A stretch of 64,000 nucleotides of DNA from Alphaproteobacteria bacterium (GTDB lineage: Bacteria; Pseudomonadota; Alphaproteobacteria; Acetobacterales; Acetobacteraceae): assembly GCA_020850755.1 (NCBI GenBank), contig JADZEB010000045.1, positions 52,787-116,786 on the forward strand. Direction: 5' to 3'. The position numbers and the translations under genes are program-made. Each line of letters starts with the position of its first letter. Position 1 is the first letter of the stretch. Positions 16,879 to 25,052 of the stretch are shown in pieces. Under the pieces are notes generated by a model, which made no database searches, was not told where the DNA came from, and saw nothing but the letters and a program-made list of their open reading frames with translations.

Positions 16879-16912
16879 CGCGCTTGCTCCCCTTCCTGGG
16901 GTTGGTGCCATG

Positions 16913-18496
16913 TCAGCCGGCGAAGGCCGGCGCGGTCCAGCTCACGCCCTCGTCGAGCGGGATCGCCGGGCGCGGCATGCGCTTCCAGGGGAAACGCGAG
17001 AGGATCGGCGAGGTCAGGCCGGGCCCGTCCACCTCGATGATCTGCTCGTGGGCGAAGAACTCGTCGAAGCCGCCGCGGAAATGGCCGCGGCTCTTCACCA
17101 CCACGCTGCGCGCCTTGGCGATGTCGAGGCCGAACATCTCGAAGAAGATCGGGTCGGCGCACTGGCAGCGCAAGCTGATGACGATGACGATGATCCCGCC
17201 GAGATCGAGCGCGGCCGAGGGGCCGAGGCGGAAATCCTGTCCGGCCCAGATGCCGCGCCGGCATCGGCAGCGGCCATCCGACAGCTTCAGCACCCTGGCC
17301 TCGGCCTCGTAGGGGCGGCTGAACTCGTTCGTCTCCCGGGTGTTGAAGCGGGCGCGGAAGGTGGCGCCCTCGCCCAGCCGGTGCGCCTCGGCGGCGAGGG
17401 CGGCGTCGTTGAACACGCCGAGCAGCACGCCTTGCGCGCCGGCCTTGTGGAAGGCCTCCAGGATCTCGATCGTGTTGCCGCGCGCGCCCCCGCCCGGGTT
17501 GTCGGCGACATCGGCGAAGGCAAGCGGCTTGCGCGCGGGGTCCTTGCCCACCGCCATGGCGAGCCTGGTCGCCTCCTCGAGGCTGGTCAGGCGCGGATAG
17601 AACTTGGCGCGATTGTCCCAGCCATACTGCGCGATCTCGACCGCGAGATCATGCGCAAGCCTGGCCGAAGCGCGGTCATCGCCGCGCGCGGTGACGACGA
17701 CGGTCAGGCCGTTCTTGTCGGTATCGCCATAGGCGAAGCCGCCCATCACCGAGACGTTCATGATCTTGCCGGCATAGGGCGGCTGGCGCATCCGCTCCTG
17801 GCCGAGGTCGATCATCTCGCCATAGGGGCGGTTGAAGTCGCCCTTGGCGGTGAGCATGGTCACGGTGGGCGGGAAGATCGGCAGGCGGATGCGGGCACGG
17901 CTGGTGCGTACCCCGCCCAGGAGCTCGCGCATCGCCGCGGCCGCCTCCTCGCCGCGCTCCTTCATGTCGAGATGCGGGTTGGTGCGGTAGCCGATGAACA
18001 CATCCACCGGATCGACCATCTCGGCCGAGATGTTGGCGTGCAGGTCGAGCGTGGTGATGATCGGCACCTTCGGCCCGACGATGCGCCGGGCCATGACGCA
18101 TATCTTGCCGTCGGGGTCCTCGGTCGCGGTGGCGAGTGCCGCGCCGTGCAGCACGATGAACACGCCATCGAGCTCGCCCCAGGAGGCGAGGTCCTTCTCC
18201 CAGCGCCGCATCATCCACTCGAACAGCTCCTGCTCGATCGGTCCGCCCGGTTCGGCGATGGCGAGGAAGCTCGGCTGCGGGTCCCAGCCCTCGCGGCCGT
18301 AATGGGCGTCCATGCTGCGCACGAAGCCCGGCATCTCGAACAGGGCGGTCGGCGCCTCGGCGCGGGCATCGGAGAGGATCGCTTTCCCTTCCAGCCAGGT
18401 GCGGGCCTCGAAATCGGCGCGCGTGGCGGCGGGCGCCCAGCGGCTGCATTCGATCGAGAGGCCAAGAAGGGCGATGCGGGGCTTGCGCGCGGCCAT
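16913..18496 (-). CDS. M81 family metallopeptidase (MlrC-like)
   Basis: 527 residues. The N-terminal domain contains FIVLHGAAL, TLDLHANIS and a YRTNPHLDMKERG segment, whose Asp and His residues are the expected zinc ligands of the M81 family. The C-terminal MlrC_C domain follows, with DNPGGGARGNT near residue 320. MlrC of Sphingomonas degrades linearised microcystin, but most M81 proteins lie in amino-acid or small-peptide catabolic loci and their substrates are unknown. It is the third gene of a four-gene minus-strand set, 42 bases after the PLP enzyme gene and coupled to the DSD1-like gene. Confidence 0.9.
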   Translation of the reverse strand: MAARKPRIALLGLSIECSRWAPAATRADFEARTWLEGKAILSDARAEAPTALFEMPGFVRSMDAHYGREGWDPQPSFLAIAEPGGPIEQELFEWMMRRWEKDLASWGELDGVFIVLHGAALATATEDPDGKICVMARRIVGPKVPIITTLDLHANISAEMVDPVDVFIGYRTNPHLDMKERGEEAAAAMRELLGGVRTSRARIRLPIFPPTVTMLTAKGDFNRPYGEMIDLGQERMRQPPYAGKIMNVSVMGGFAYGDTDKNGLTVVVTARGDDRASARLAHDLAVEIAQYGWDNRAKFYPRLTSLEEATRLAMAVGKDPARKPLAFADVADNPGGGARGNTIEILEAFHKAGAQGVLLGVFNDAALAAEAHRLGEGATFRARFNTRETNEFSRPYEAEARVLKLSDGRCRCRRGIWAGQDFRLGPSAALDLGGIIVIVISLRCQCADPIFFEMFGLDIAKARSVVVKSRGHFRGGFDEFFAHEQIIEVDGPGLTSPILSRFPWKRMPRPAIPLDEGVSWTAPAFAG

Positions 18497-18538
18497 TTCC
18501 GTGTTTCCTCGCTGCGGGTCTGTCTGCGTGTCTCGGTG

Positions 18539-19672
18539 TCAGATGGTCAGGCCGATCATCTCGGCGATCTTCTGGGTCGCCTTGAGGCCCGAGCCGGTGA
18601 GCACCAGCACCACCCGTTCCTCCGGCCCGACGCGGCCCTCGGCGAGCAGCCGGTCATAGGCGGCAAGCACCTGCGCGCAGGTGGGCTCGACATAAAGGCC
18701 CATGGCGGCAAGCGCGGTGTGGGCGGCGGCGATCTCGGCCTCGGGGATCGCCAGCGCCGCGCCGCCCGAATTGCGCATCGCGCGCAGGTTCTCGGCCAGC
18801 CGGATCGGCTTGGCGATCGCGGTCCCCTCGGCGATGGTGGGCTTGACCTCGATCGGCACGGCGCTCTCGCCGCCGGCGGCAAAGGCCGCCGCGATCGGCG
18901 CGCAATTGGCCGGCTGCACCCCATAGATGCGCGGCATGCGCCCAATTTCGCCCCGGCGCAGAAGCTCGCCGAAGCCGATCTCGCAGCCGAGCACGTTCGA
19001 ACCCGCGCCCATCGGCACGATCACCGCATCGGGGGCGAGGAAATCGAGATCCTCCCACAATTCGTAGGCGAGGGTCTTGGTGCCGTGCAGGAAGAAAGCT
19101 TGCCAGTTGTGGCTGGCGTAGAATATGCGCTCGGCCTGGCGCTCGGCCTCGTCGGCGCAGTCCTGGCGCGTGCCGGGTACGAGTTCCACCTCGGCGCCGA
19201 CGGCCTTCATCTGCACGATCTTGGCCGGCTGGGTGTAGGCGGGGGCGAGGATCTTCACGTGCATGCCGGCCGCGGCCGCATAGGCCGCCACCGCCGCCCC
19301 GCCATTGCCGGAACTGTCCTCCAGCACATGCTCGACGCCCTGCTGGCGCAGCATCGAGATCATCACCGAGGCGCCGCGGTCCTTGAAGCTGCCGGTGGGG
19401 GCGAACCATTCGAGCTTGCACAGGATGCGCCCGCCCTTGTAGCGGCGCTCGATCAGCGGCGTGCAGCCCTCGCCCATGCTCACCGGCTTCGCCACCGGCA
19501 CCGGCAGGGCGGCGGCATAGCGCCACAGCGAGCGCCTGGTCCGGTCGATCTCGCTGCGCGAGAGGCCGGGCAGAGGCGTCAGCAGCAGCGGGTTGCCGGC
19601 ATCCGAGCGCCAGCGCGGCGTGCCGATATCGTGGGTCTGGCCGGTGCGCGGATCGAGATAGGCGACGGTCAT
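18539..19672 (-). CDS. Threonine-synthase-like PLP-dependent enzyme (fold type II)
   Basis: 377 residues of the tryptophan-synthase-beta superfamily. K97 in PTGSFKDRG is the PLP Schiff-base lysine. The phosphate-binding loop is EDSSGNGGAA near residue 120, and a late SGSG-type element (LVLTGSGLKATQK) closes the cofactor site. It resembles threonine synthase, but the genome window has a separate full-length thrC, so this is more likely an ammonia-lyase or beta-replacing enzyme in a catabolic route. It sits between an SGNH hydrolase and an M81 peptidase gene on the same strand. Confidence 0.87.
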   Translation of the reverse strand: MTVAYLDPRTGQTHDIGTPRWRSDAGNPLLLTPLPGLSRSEIDRTRRSLWRYAAALPVPVAKPVSMGEGCTPLIERRYKGGRILCKLEWFAPTGSFKDRGASVMISMLRQQGVEHVLEDSSGNGGAAVAAYAAAAGMHVKILAPAYTQPAKIVQMKAVGAEVELVPGTRQDCADEAERQAERIFYASHNWQAFFLHGTKTLAYELWEDLDFLAPDAVIVPMGAGSNVLGCEIGFGELLRRGEIGRMPRIYGVQPANCAPIAAAFAAGGESAVPIEVKPTIAEGTAIAKPIRLAENLRAMRNSGGAALAIPEAEIAAAHTALAAMGLYVEPTCAQVLAAYDRLLAEGRVGPEERVVLVLTGSGLKATQKIAEMIGLTI

Positions 19673-19725
19673 GGCGGCTGGTCCCGGTGGCAGGTGGCGC
19701 CGGAGTTGGCGTGCAGGACGCTTAC

Positions 19726-20370
19726 CTAGCCCCGTTTCGGGCCGGAGAGAAGCGCCCGCCAGCCATCCCAGTCGCGGATGATCGCGGCCATGCGGGTATA
19801 GCCGGCCGGGTTGGGGTGCAGCCCGTCGGCAAGCTGGCGCGGCCAGTGGGCATCGCCGGCGAGGCGGGCGAGGAGATCGAGATAGGGCACGCCGAACGAT
19901 GCCGCCAAGTCGCGATAGGCGGTGTTGTAGAGCGCGGTGCGGGCGTTGCGCTTGTCGCGCAGGAACCCTTCCTCGGTGCGCATCGGCTGCCTGGTCTCGT
20001 CCACCGGCGTCGGCCCGACCCAGAGCAAGGGCCAGCGCGCCTTCGCCGCCGCCAGCACGGCGCGCATGTTGGCCACCGCCTCCGCGAGCGGGACGCGGAT
20101 CACCCCGTCCTGCTCGGTCGCATCGTTGATGCCGATCGCGAACACCACCGCCCCGGCCATGCCGGCAGGCAGGCGCGCACCGCATTCCGCCTCCCAGCGC
20201 GCGGCCACCCCGCGCGTCGTGTCGCCGCGGATGCCGAGATTGTAGAGCGAGAGGTCATGCCCCGCCTTGGCCTCCTGCGCCAGGAGCCGGCCGGGCCAGC
20301 CGAGCATGGTCGGATCACCCGTGGCGCAGGTGATGGAATCCCCAACAAAGCAGAGGCGCAGGCTGGCCAT
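19726..20370 (-). CDS. SGNH/GDSL hydrolase
   Basis: 214 residues. The SGNH catalytic blocks are visible: FVGDSITCATG with nucleophile S12, oxyanion glycine in LGIRGDTT, GIND with N82, and DGLHPN with D182 and H185. There is no signal peptide, so it is likely cytoplasmic. Such enzymes are esterases or lipases acting on small acyl esters. It heads the minus-strand set with the PLP enzyme, M81 and DSD1-like genes, 53 bases before the PLP enzyme, and is divergent from the AtuA-like gene. Confidence 0.88.
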   Translation of the reverse strand: MASLRLCFVGDSITCATGDPTMLGWPGRLLAQEAKAGHDLSLYNLGIRGDTTRGVAARWEAECGARLPAGMAGAVVFAIGINDATEQDGVIRVPLAEAVANMRAVLAAAKARWPLLWVGPTPVDETRQPMRTEEGFLRDKRNARTALYNTAYRDLAASFGVPYLDLLARLAGDAHWPRQLADGLHPNPAGYTRMAAIIRDWDGWRALLSGPKRG

Positions 20371-20527
20371 GTTGCTCGATCACTCCGGCGGGACGAGGGA
20401 CGGGCGGCAAGGCTGGCGCGGCAGCAGGCGGCGGACAAGGGCCATTTCGCGAATGCTTGCCTTCGCGCGCACATGGGGGAACACTCGCCGGCACATCACG
20501 CCGCACGCGCCACCGGAGGCTCGATCC

Positions 20528-21961
20528 ATGCCCGAAGGCATCGTCCAACCCATGCCCGCCGAGGCCCAGGCGAGGCTGCTCGCCCCGCGCACCGACGAGG
20601 TGCGCCTGCTCGCCTGCTCGGGCATCCTCGGCTACGGCTTCACCGAGGCCGCCTTCCGCCGCGCGCTCGACATGGGCATGCACGCGATCGGCTGCGATGG
20701 CGGCTCGATGGACCCCGGCCCCTTCTATCTCGGCGAGGGTATCCCCTTCGTCTCGCGCAAGGCGATGAAGCGCGACCTCGCCCTGATGCTGGACGGGGCG
20801 ATCAGCAAGCAGGTGCCGCTGCTGATCGGCAGCGCCGGCGGCGGCGGCGGGACGCCGCATCTGGCCTATACCCGCGCCGTGCTGGAGGAGATCGCGGCCG
20901 AGCGCGGCTACCGCTTCAAGCTGGCGCTGATCGAGTCCGAGCTGTCCAAGGACTATCTCAAGGCCAAGGTGCGCGCGGGGGCAGTAAGCCCGCTCGGGCC
21001 GATCGCCGAGATGACCGAGCAGACGGTCGAGGACAGCCACCGCGTCGTCGCGATGATGGGCGTCGAACCCTTCCAGCAGGCGCTGCGCCAGGGCGCGCAG
21101 GTGGTGCTGGCCGGCCGCGCCTCGGACGCTGCGATCTATGCCGCCCTGCCCACCATGCAGGGCTATGATCCGGGCCTTGCCTGGCACCTCGGCAAGATCA
21201 TCGAATGCGCAGGCGCGGTGGTGCGCCCGAAGATCGGGCAGGACTGCGTGATCGGCCGGCTGCGGGCCGACCATTTCCTGATCGAGCCGGGCCATCCGGA
21301 CAAAAGCTGCGAGAAGATCCGCATCGCCGCGCACACGCTCTACGAGAACCCCTCTCCTTACGAGCTGGTCGAGCCTGCCGGCACGCTGGATACCCGCGCC
21401 TGCAGCTACGAGCAGGTCGATGCCCGCACCACGATGGTGGCGGGCAGCCGCATGCGCCATGCCGCGCGCTACACGGTGAAGCTCGAAGGCGTGCGCAAGC
21501 TCGGCTTCCGCTCGATGTTCATGGCCGGCATCCGCGACCCCGGCCTGATCGGCCAGATCGACGAGTTCACCGCCGGGGTGCGCGCCAAGGTGGCCGAGGA
21601 AACCGCGGCGATGGGCATCGCCGAGCGCGACTACCGCCTCGTCTTCCGCACCTATGGCCGCGATGCGGTGATGGGCACGCTCGAACCCGAGCGGGGCGAG
21701 CTGCCGCACGAGATCGGGCTGATGGTCGAGTGCCTTGCCCGGGACGAGGAGCAAAGCCGCGCCGTGCTGGCCAAGGCGCGCTATTGCTGCCTGCACAATG
21801 ATTTCCCCGGCCGCTTGTGCATCAGCGGCAACCTCGCCTTCCCGTTCAGCCCGTCCGACATCTCGGTGGGCTCGGCCTATGCCTTCTCGGTCTGGCATGT
21901 GATGGAACTCGACGATCCGCTGGAACCCTTCCCCATCACCATGATCGATGTGGGGGGCTGA
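20528..21961 (+). CDS. Acyclic terpene utilization AtuA family protein (DUF1446)
   Basis: 477 residues of the AtuA-like domain. The N-terminal part includes LLACSGILGYGF, GCDGGSMDPGPFYLGEG and LIGSAGGGGGTPH; the C-terminal part includes RDYRLVFRTYGRDAVMG. AtuA is required for growth of Pseudomonas on citronellol, but the biochemical function of the family is not settled, and most members co-occur with DUF4387 rather than with terpene genes. The ATG at 20528 has GGAGG nine bases upstream. The gene is followed after four bases by DUF4387, and no other terpene gene is present. Confidence 0.87.
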   Translation: MPEGIVQPMPAEAQARLLAPRTDEVRLLACSGILGYGFTEAAFRRALDMGMHAIGCDGGSMDPGPFYLGEGIPFVSRKAMKRDLALMLDGAISKQVPLLIGSAGGGGGTPHLAYTRAVLEEIAAERGYRFKLALIESELSKDYLKAKVRAGAVSPLGPIAEMTEQTVEDSHRVVAMMGVEPFQQALRQGAQVVLAGRASDAAIYAALPTMQGYDPGLAWHLGKIIECAGAVVRPKIGQDCVIGRLRADHFLIEPGHPDKSCEKIRIAAHTLYENPSPYELVEPAGTLDTRACSYEQVDARTTMVAGSRMRHAARYTVKLEGVRKLGFRSMFMAGIRDPGLIGQIDEFTAGVRAKVAEETAAMGIAERDYRLVFRTYGRDAVMGTLEPERGELPHEIGLMVECLARDEEQSRAVLAKARYCCLHNDFPGRLCISGNLAFPFSPSDISVGSAYAFSVWHVMELDDPLEPFPITMIDVGG

Positions 21962-21965
21962 CGCC

Positions 21966-22274
21966 GTGGCCAAGCTCAAGGACCTCGCACGCGTCATCCG
22001 CTCGAAGAATGCCGGCGCGCTCCTGGTCACGCTCGACGTGATGTTCGCCGACGAGGCCACCTACCGGCGCGTGCGCGATTCCGGGGCGATCAACGCCGCC
22101 GACATCGCCCGCCGCTACGGGCTGTCGCACAACCAGGTCTCGGTGATCCCGTACGATGTGGCGCAGGCGATCAAGATCACCATCCCGCGCGCGCATCCTT
22201 CCGGCGATCCGCTCGATTCCGATGTCTATGGCGCGCAGCAGCACGCGCCGCTGCTGACGATCGAGGTGCCCTGA
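21966..22274 (+). CDS. DUF4387 domain-containing protein
   Basis: 102 residues from a GTG start at 21966, four bases after the AtuA-like stop. Family members begin with a KLRDLA..IRSKNAG-like segment, seen here as AKLKDLARVIRSKNAG, and include LDVMFADEATY and DVYGAQQHAPL. An in-frame ATG at 21948 would overlap the upstream gene by 14 bases and add six atypical residues. DUF4387 almost always follows an AtuA-like gene, so the two proteins likely act together. Function unknown. Confidence 0.85.
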   Translation: MAKLKDLARVIRSKNAGALLVTLDVMFADEATYRRVRDSGAINAADIARRYGLSHNQVSVIPYDVAQAIKITIPRAHPSGDPLDSDVYGAQQHAPLLTIEVP

Positions 22275-22314
22275 GCGGGCCGAGGAACCAGGCGAGGAAC
22301 AGGGAGGGCGCGGC

Positions 22315-22794
22315 ATGAATATCGGCGAGGCCGCGCGCGCGGCCGGGCTGACCGCCAAGACGCTCCGCTACTACGAGACGGTCGGGCTGATGCCGGCGGC
22401 AGCGCGCCGGGGCTCGGGCTATCGCGACTATGGCCGGCGCGAGATCGACCGGCTGCGCTTCATCGCGCGCGCGCGGGGGCTCGGCTTCTCAGTCGAGGAG
22501 GTGCGCCGCCTGCTCTCGCTCTGGGACGATCGCAGCCGCGCCTCGGCCGAGGTGAAGCGGCTGGCGCTCGGCCATGTCGGCGCGCTCGATGCGCGCATCG
22601 GCGAGCTGCAATCGCTCCGGCGCACGCTGGCGGAACTGGCCACGCGCTGCCACGGCGATGACCGCCCCGACTGCCCGATCCTGGAGGACATCGCCGCTGG
22701 CACCGCCGCGGCCTGCCACGACGATCCGCCGCACGCACCGCGCAAGCCTCGGCACAACCCCGGGCCGGCAGCGGCGCGCGGCAGGGCGCGCTAG
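22315..22794 (+). CDS. MerR family regulator, CueR/HmrR-type
   Basis: 159 residues. An N-terminal winged-helix MerR domain (MNIGEAARAAGLTAKTLRYYE) is followed by a dimerisation helix and a metal loop. C112 and C120 in CHGDDRPDC coincide with the copper-binding cysteines of Escherichia coli CueR, and residue 77 is Ser as in CueR rather than the Cys of zinc sensors, pointing to a monovalent-ion sensor. GGGAGGG precedes the ATG. It lies 40 bases after DUF4387 on the same strand, with no copper ATPase or oxidase nearby. The C-terminal 30 residues are a basic, Pro-rich tail. Confidence 0.9.
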   Translation: MNIGEAARAAGLTAKTLRYYETVGLMPAAARRGSGYRDYGRREIDRLRFIARARGLGFSVEEVRRLLSLWDDRSRASAEVKRLALGHVGALDARIGELQSLRRTLAELATRCHGDDRPDCPILEDIAAGTAAACHDDPPHAPRKPRHNPGPAAARGRAR

Positions 22795-22920
22795 GGTAGG
22801 TTCCGTTCGGCTCGAATCAGCCGAACGGAAGTCGTGCCCGAGACACTTGAGGTTTGCGAGCAGCTTAGTCCGATCTGGTGGAGCCGCCCTGCGGTTCCAC
22901 CAGATCGGACGCTGCTCTAG
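22795..22920 (+). repeat. Two-hairpin dispersed element, copy 3
   Basis: Same order and orientation as copies 1 and 2, placed between the convergent MerR and M20 genes. Hairpin 1 pairs CCGTTCGGCT with AGCCGAACGG. Hairpin 2 pairs GTCCGATCTGGTGGA with TCCACCAGATCGGAC, followed by the GCTGCTCTAG end. The left clamp is degraded (GGTAGG instead of GGCACG). The terminal CTAG forms the stop codon of the minus-strand M20 gene. Confidence 0.9.
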
Positions 22921-24047
22921 TCGAGCGTCTCCAGCATGCCGAGCATCAGCTTCGAGCGCGGCACCAGCGAGGAGACCAGGATGTGCTCGTGGTCGGCATG
23001 GGCGCCAGCGCCCATCGCGCCGAGCCCGTCCAGCACCGGCATGCCGAGCGCGGCCGGGAAGTTGCCGTCCGAGCCGCCGCCACGATGGATCTTGGGCAGA
23101 TCGAAGCCGAGCCCGGCGGCGATCGCGCGCGCGCGTTCGTAAAGCGCCATGATCGGCGGGGTCTCGGCGAAGGGCGGGCGGTTCATCTGCCCGCGCACGG
23201 TGATGCTCGTCCCCTTGGTCACCGGCTTGAGGCCGCGGATCGCGGCGGTGACGCGCTCGCCATCCTCCACCGTCGGCACGCGCAGATCGACCTCGAAGCC
23301 GGCCTCGGCCGCGACCACGTTCGGGCGCGTCCCGCCCCAGACCGGGGCGATGTTGGTGGTGATTCCCTTGGCGAGATCGGTCATGCCCTGCACGGCGAGA
23401 AGCTGGTGGGCAAGCTCCACCGTGGCCGAGACGCCATCCTGGAAATTGCCCCCGGCATGGGCGGAAACGCCGCGGATGGCGACATCGAACCGCCCAACCC
23501 CCTTGCGCGCTGTGACGACCGCGCCCTCGGCGCCGATCGCGGGTTCGGGGATCAGCACATACTTGGCCTTGGCCGCCTCCGCCTCGATCAGCGGGCGCGA
23601 GATCAGTGATCCCACCTCCTCCTCGCTGGTGAGCAGCAGCGTGATCGGCAGCCTCGTCTCGGTGCCCTGGCGGATGATCTCGCGCACCGCGTTGAAGGCG
23701 ATGAAGCTGCCGGCCTTCATGTCGTAGATGCCGGGGCCGTGGGCACGGTCGCCCTCGACCTTGAACGGCATCTTGGCGAGCGTACCGATCGGCCACACCG
23801 TATCGAGATGGCCGGCGACGAGAATGCCCTTGCGCCCGTCGGGGTTGGGCGTGCGCGCGATCAGCATGTCGCCATAGCCCTGGCTGCCGCGGATGCGCTC
23901 GACCGGCGTGACCGCCCCGAGATCGGCCTGCGCCTTGTCCATCAGCCGGTTGACGGCGGCGGCATCGGTGGTCGGCGTCTCCATCTCCACCCAGGTGCGC
24001 AGTTCGGAAAGAAGCGATTCGGTCGTGCCGGGATCGGTGCGGACCAT
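22917..24047 (-). CDS. M20 family metallopeptidase (glutamate carboxypeptidase CPG2-like)
   Basis: 376 residues. Zinc ligands are visible in AGHLDTVWP (H80 with D82), GPGIYDMKAG (D109, bridging), the TSEEEVGS acidic cluster near 141-144, and a C-terminal HADHEHI segment. The dimerisation (lid) domain lies between about residues 180 and 290. CPG2-type enzymes remove C-terminal glutamate from folates or hydrolyse small peptides; the exact substrate is unknown. There is no signal peptide. I start at the ATG at 24047 because upstream sequence is Arg-rich and unlike the family. The stop is provided by repeat copy 3. Confidence 0.9.
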   Translation of the reverse strand: MVRTDPGTTESLLSELRTWVEMETPTTDAAAVNRLMDKAQADLGAVTPVERIRGSQGYGDMLIARTPNPDGRKGILVAGHLDTVWPIGTLAKMPFKVEGDRAHGPGIYDMKAGSFIAFNAVREIIRQGTETRLPITLLLTSEEEVGSLISRPLIEAEAAKAKYVLIPEPAIGAEGAVVTARKGVGRFDVAIRGVSAHAGGNFQDGVSATVELAHQLLAVQGMTDLAKGITTNIAPVWGGTRPNVVAAEAGFEVDLRVPTVEDGERVTAAIRGLKPVTKGTSITVRGQMNRPPFAETPPIMALYERARAIAAGLGFDLPKIHRGGGSDGNFPAALGMPVLDGLGAMGAGAHADHEHILVSSLVPRSKLMLGMLETLD

Positions 24048-24158
24048 GCGGTGCCTCGCGCGGGGTTTGGGGGCCGAGAGGTGGGTTCGGGCGCGGAGTA
24101 TCGGGCGGCCCGGCGCGTCCGGCAATGGCGTTGGAAGCCGCGCCTATGCAGGGCTCGC

Positions 24159-24187
24159 TTGCGCACAGGCCGGCGCGGCGCTAGAAA
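24159..24187 (+). promoter_or_regulatory. Candidate promoter for the DUF1330-MaoC genes
   Basis: TTGCGC, 17 bases, then TAGAAA, which is a weak match to a sigma-70 promoter (three and four positions of six). It lies in the 229-base divergent spacer between the M20 and DUF1330 genes. The -10 box is followed after one base by a perfect inverted repeat. Confidence 0.35.
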
Positions 24188-24188
24188 T

Positions 24189-24219
24189 CGGCCGGATGCT
24201 GCATCGCAGCATCCGGCCG
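24189..24219. promoter_or_regulatory. Perfect 14-bp inverted repeat at the likely transcription start of DUF1330
   Basis: CGGCCGGATGCTGC and its exact reverse complement are separated by ATC. The structure begins directly after a candidate -10 box and ends 57 bases before the DUF1330 start codon. In DNA it could be a repressor operator covering the start site; in RNA it would be a very stable 5' hairpin. Confidence 0.6.
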
Positions 24220-24276
24220 TGCGAGTCACCGTCCTTTCGTGCCCCCCTGCGTCCTCCCCGCAACAGGAGATCCCCG

Positions 24277-24588
24277 ATGGCCAAGGGATACTGGGTCGCC
24301 TTCGCCGACGTGAACGACCCCGAGGGTTACAAGGCCTATATCGCCGAGAACGCCAAGGCGTTCGGCAAGTACGGCGCGCGCTTCCTGGTGCGCGGCGGCG
24401 AGGCAGAAGCACCCGAGGGCAAACTGCGCAGCCGAGCCGTCGTGATCGAGTTCCCGACCTACGAGGCGGCGGTCGAATGCTACCACTCGCCCGAATACGC
24501 CAAGGCGATGGCGCTCAGGCAAGGCAAGTCGGTGATGGATCTGGCCATCGTGCGCGGCTATGACGGCCCGCAACCCGGCGGCGGCTGA
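24277..24588 (+). CDS. DUF1330 domain-containing protein
   Basis: 103 residues of the dimeric alpha/beta-barrel type. It starts MAKGYWVAFADVNDPEGY and contains YIAENAKAFGKYGARFLVRG and VIEFPTYEAAVECYHSPEY, the typical DUF1330 pattern. CAGGAGA sits eight bases before the ATG. The fold resembles monooxygenase-like ABM proteins, but no activity is established. A MaoC hydratase gene follows after 38 bases on the same strand and may be cotranscribed. Confidence 0.88.
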   Translation: MAKGYWVAFADVNDPEGYKAYIAENAKAFGKYGARFLVRGGEAEAPEGKLRSRAVVIEFPTYEAAVECYHSPEYAKAMALRQGKSVMDLAIVRGYDGPQPGGG

Positions 24589-24626
24589 ACGCCACGCACC
24601 CCACGCCCACCCGCAAGGAGCCCGCA

Positions 24627-25052
24627 ATGTCCGGCCTGTTCTTCGAGGACCTGTCCATCGGCCAGTCGGCCAGCTTCGCCAAGACCGTCACCGAGGCCGA
24701 CATCGTCCTGTTCGCCGGCGTGTCGGGCGATACCAACCCGGTCCATCTCGATGCCGACTACGCCGCCGGGACCCTGTTCAAGGGCCGCATCGCGCATGGC
24801 ATGCTGTCGGCCGGCTTCATCTCGACCGTGCTCGGCACCAGGCTGCCCGGGCCGGGCACGATCTATCTCGGCCAGACGCTGCGCTTCAAGGCGCCGGTGC
24901 GCATCGGCGACACCGTCACCGCGACGGTCGAGGTGGCGACGCTGGATGCCGAGAAGAAGCGCGCGGTGCTGAAGACCACCTGCACGGTGGCCGGCAAGCC
25001 GGTGATCGAGGGCGAGGCGACGGTGATGGTGCCCTCGCGCGCCAAGGGCTGA
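24627..25052 (+). CDS. MaoC-like (R)-specific enoyl-CoA hydratase
   Basis: 141 residues, a single hot-dog domain of PhaJ type. The catalytic pair is D35 and H40 in SGDTNPVHLD, and the following FKGRIAHGML segment is the usual hydratase signature. It likely adds water to trans-2-enoyl-CoA to give (R)-3-hydroxyacyl-CoA, linking beta-oxidation to polyhydroxyalkanoate or other uses. AAGGAG sits before the ATG. It is placed after DUF1330 and before a 672-base non-coding repeat region. Confidence 0.9.
   Translation: MSGLFFEDLSIGQSASFAKTVTEADIVLFAGVSGDTNPVHLDADYAAGTLFKGRIAHGMLSAGFISTVLGTRLPGPGTIYLGQTLRFKAPVRIGDTVTATVEVATLDAEKKRAVLKTTCTVAGKPVIEGEATVMVPSRAKG

Noticed and set aside
16879..16911. Earlier start for the DSD1-like gene at 16911
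   Set aside because: It is possible by coupling to the M81 stop, but the ATG at 16878 has a better ribosome binding site and matches the family N-terminus.
16688..19729. A plus-strand open frame of over 1000 codons across the M81 and PLP genes
   Set aside because: It is the mirror of well-supported minus-strand genes. High GC suppresses stop codons, and the translation is His/Arg/Gly-rich with no domain.
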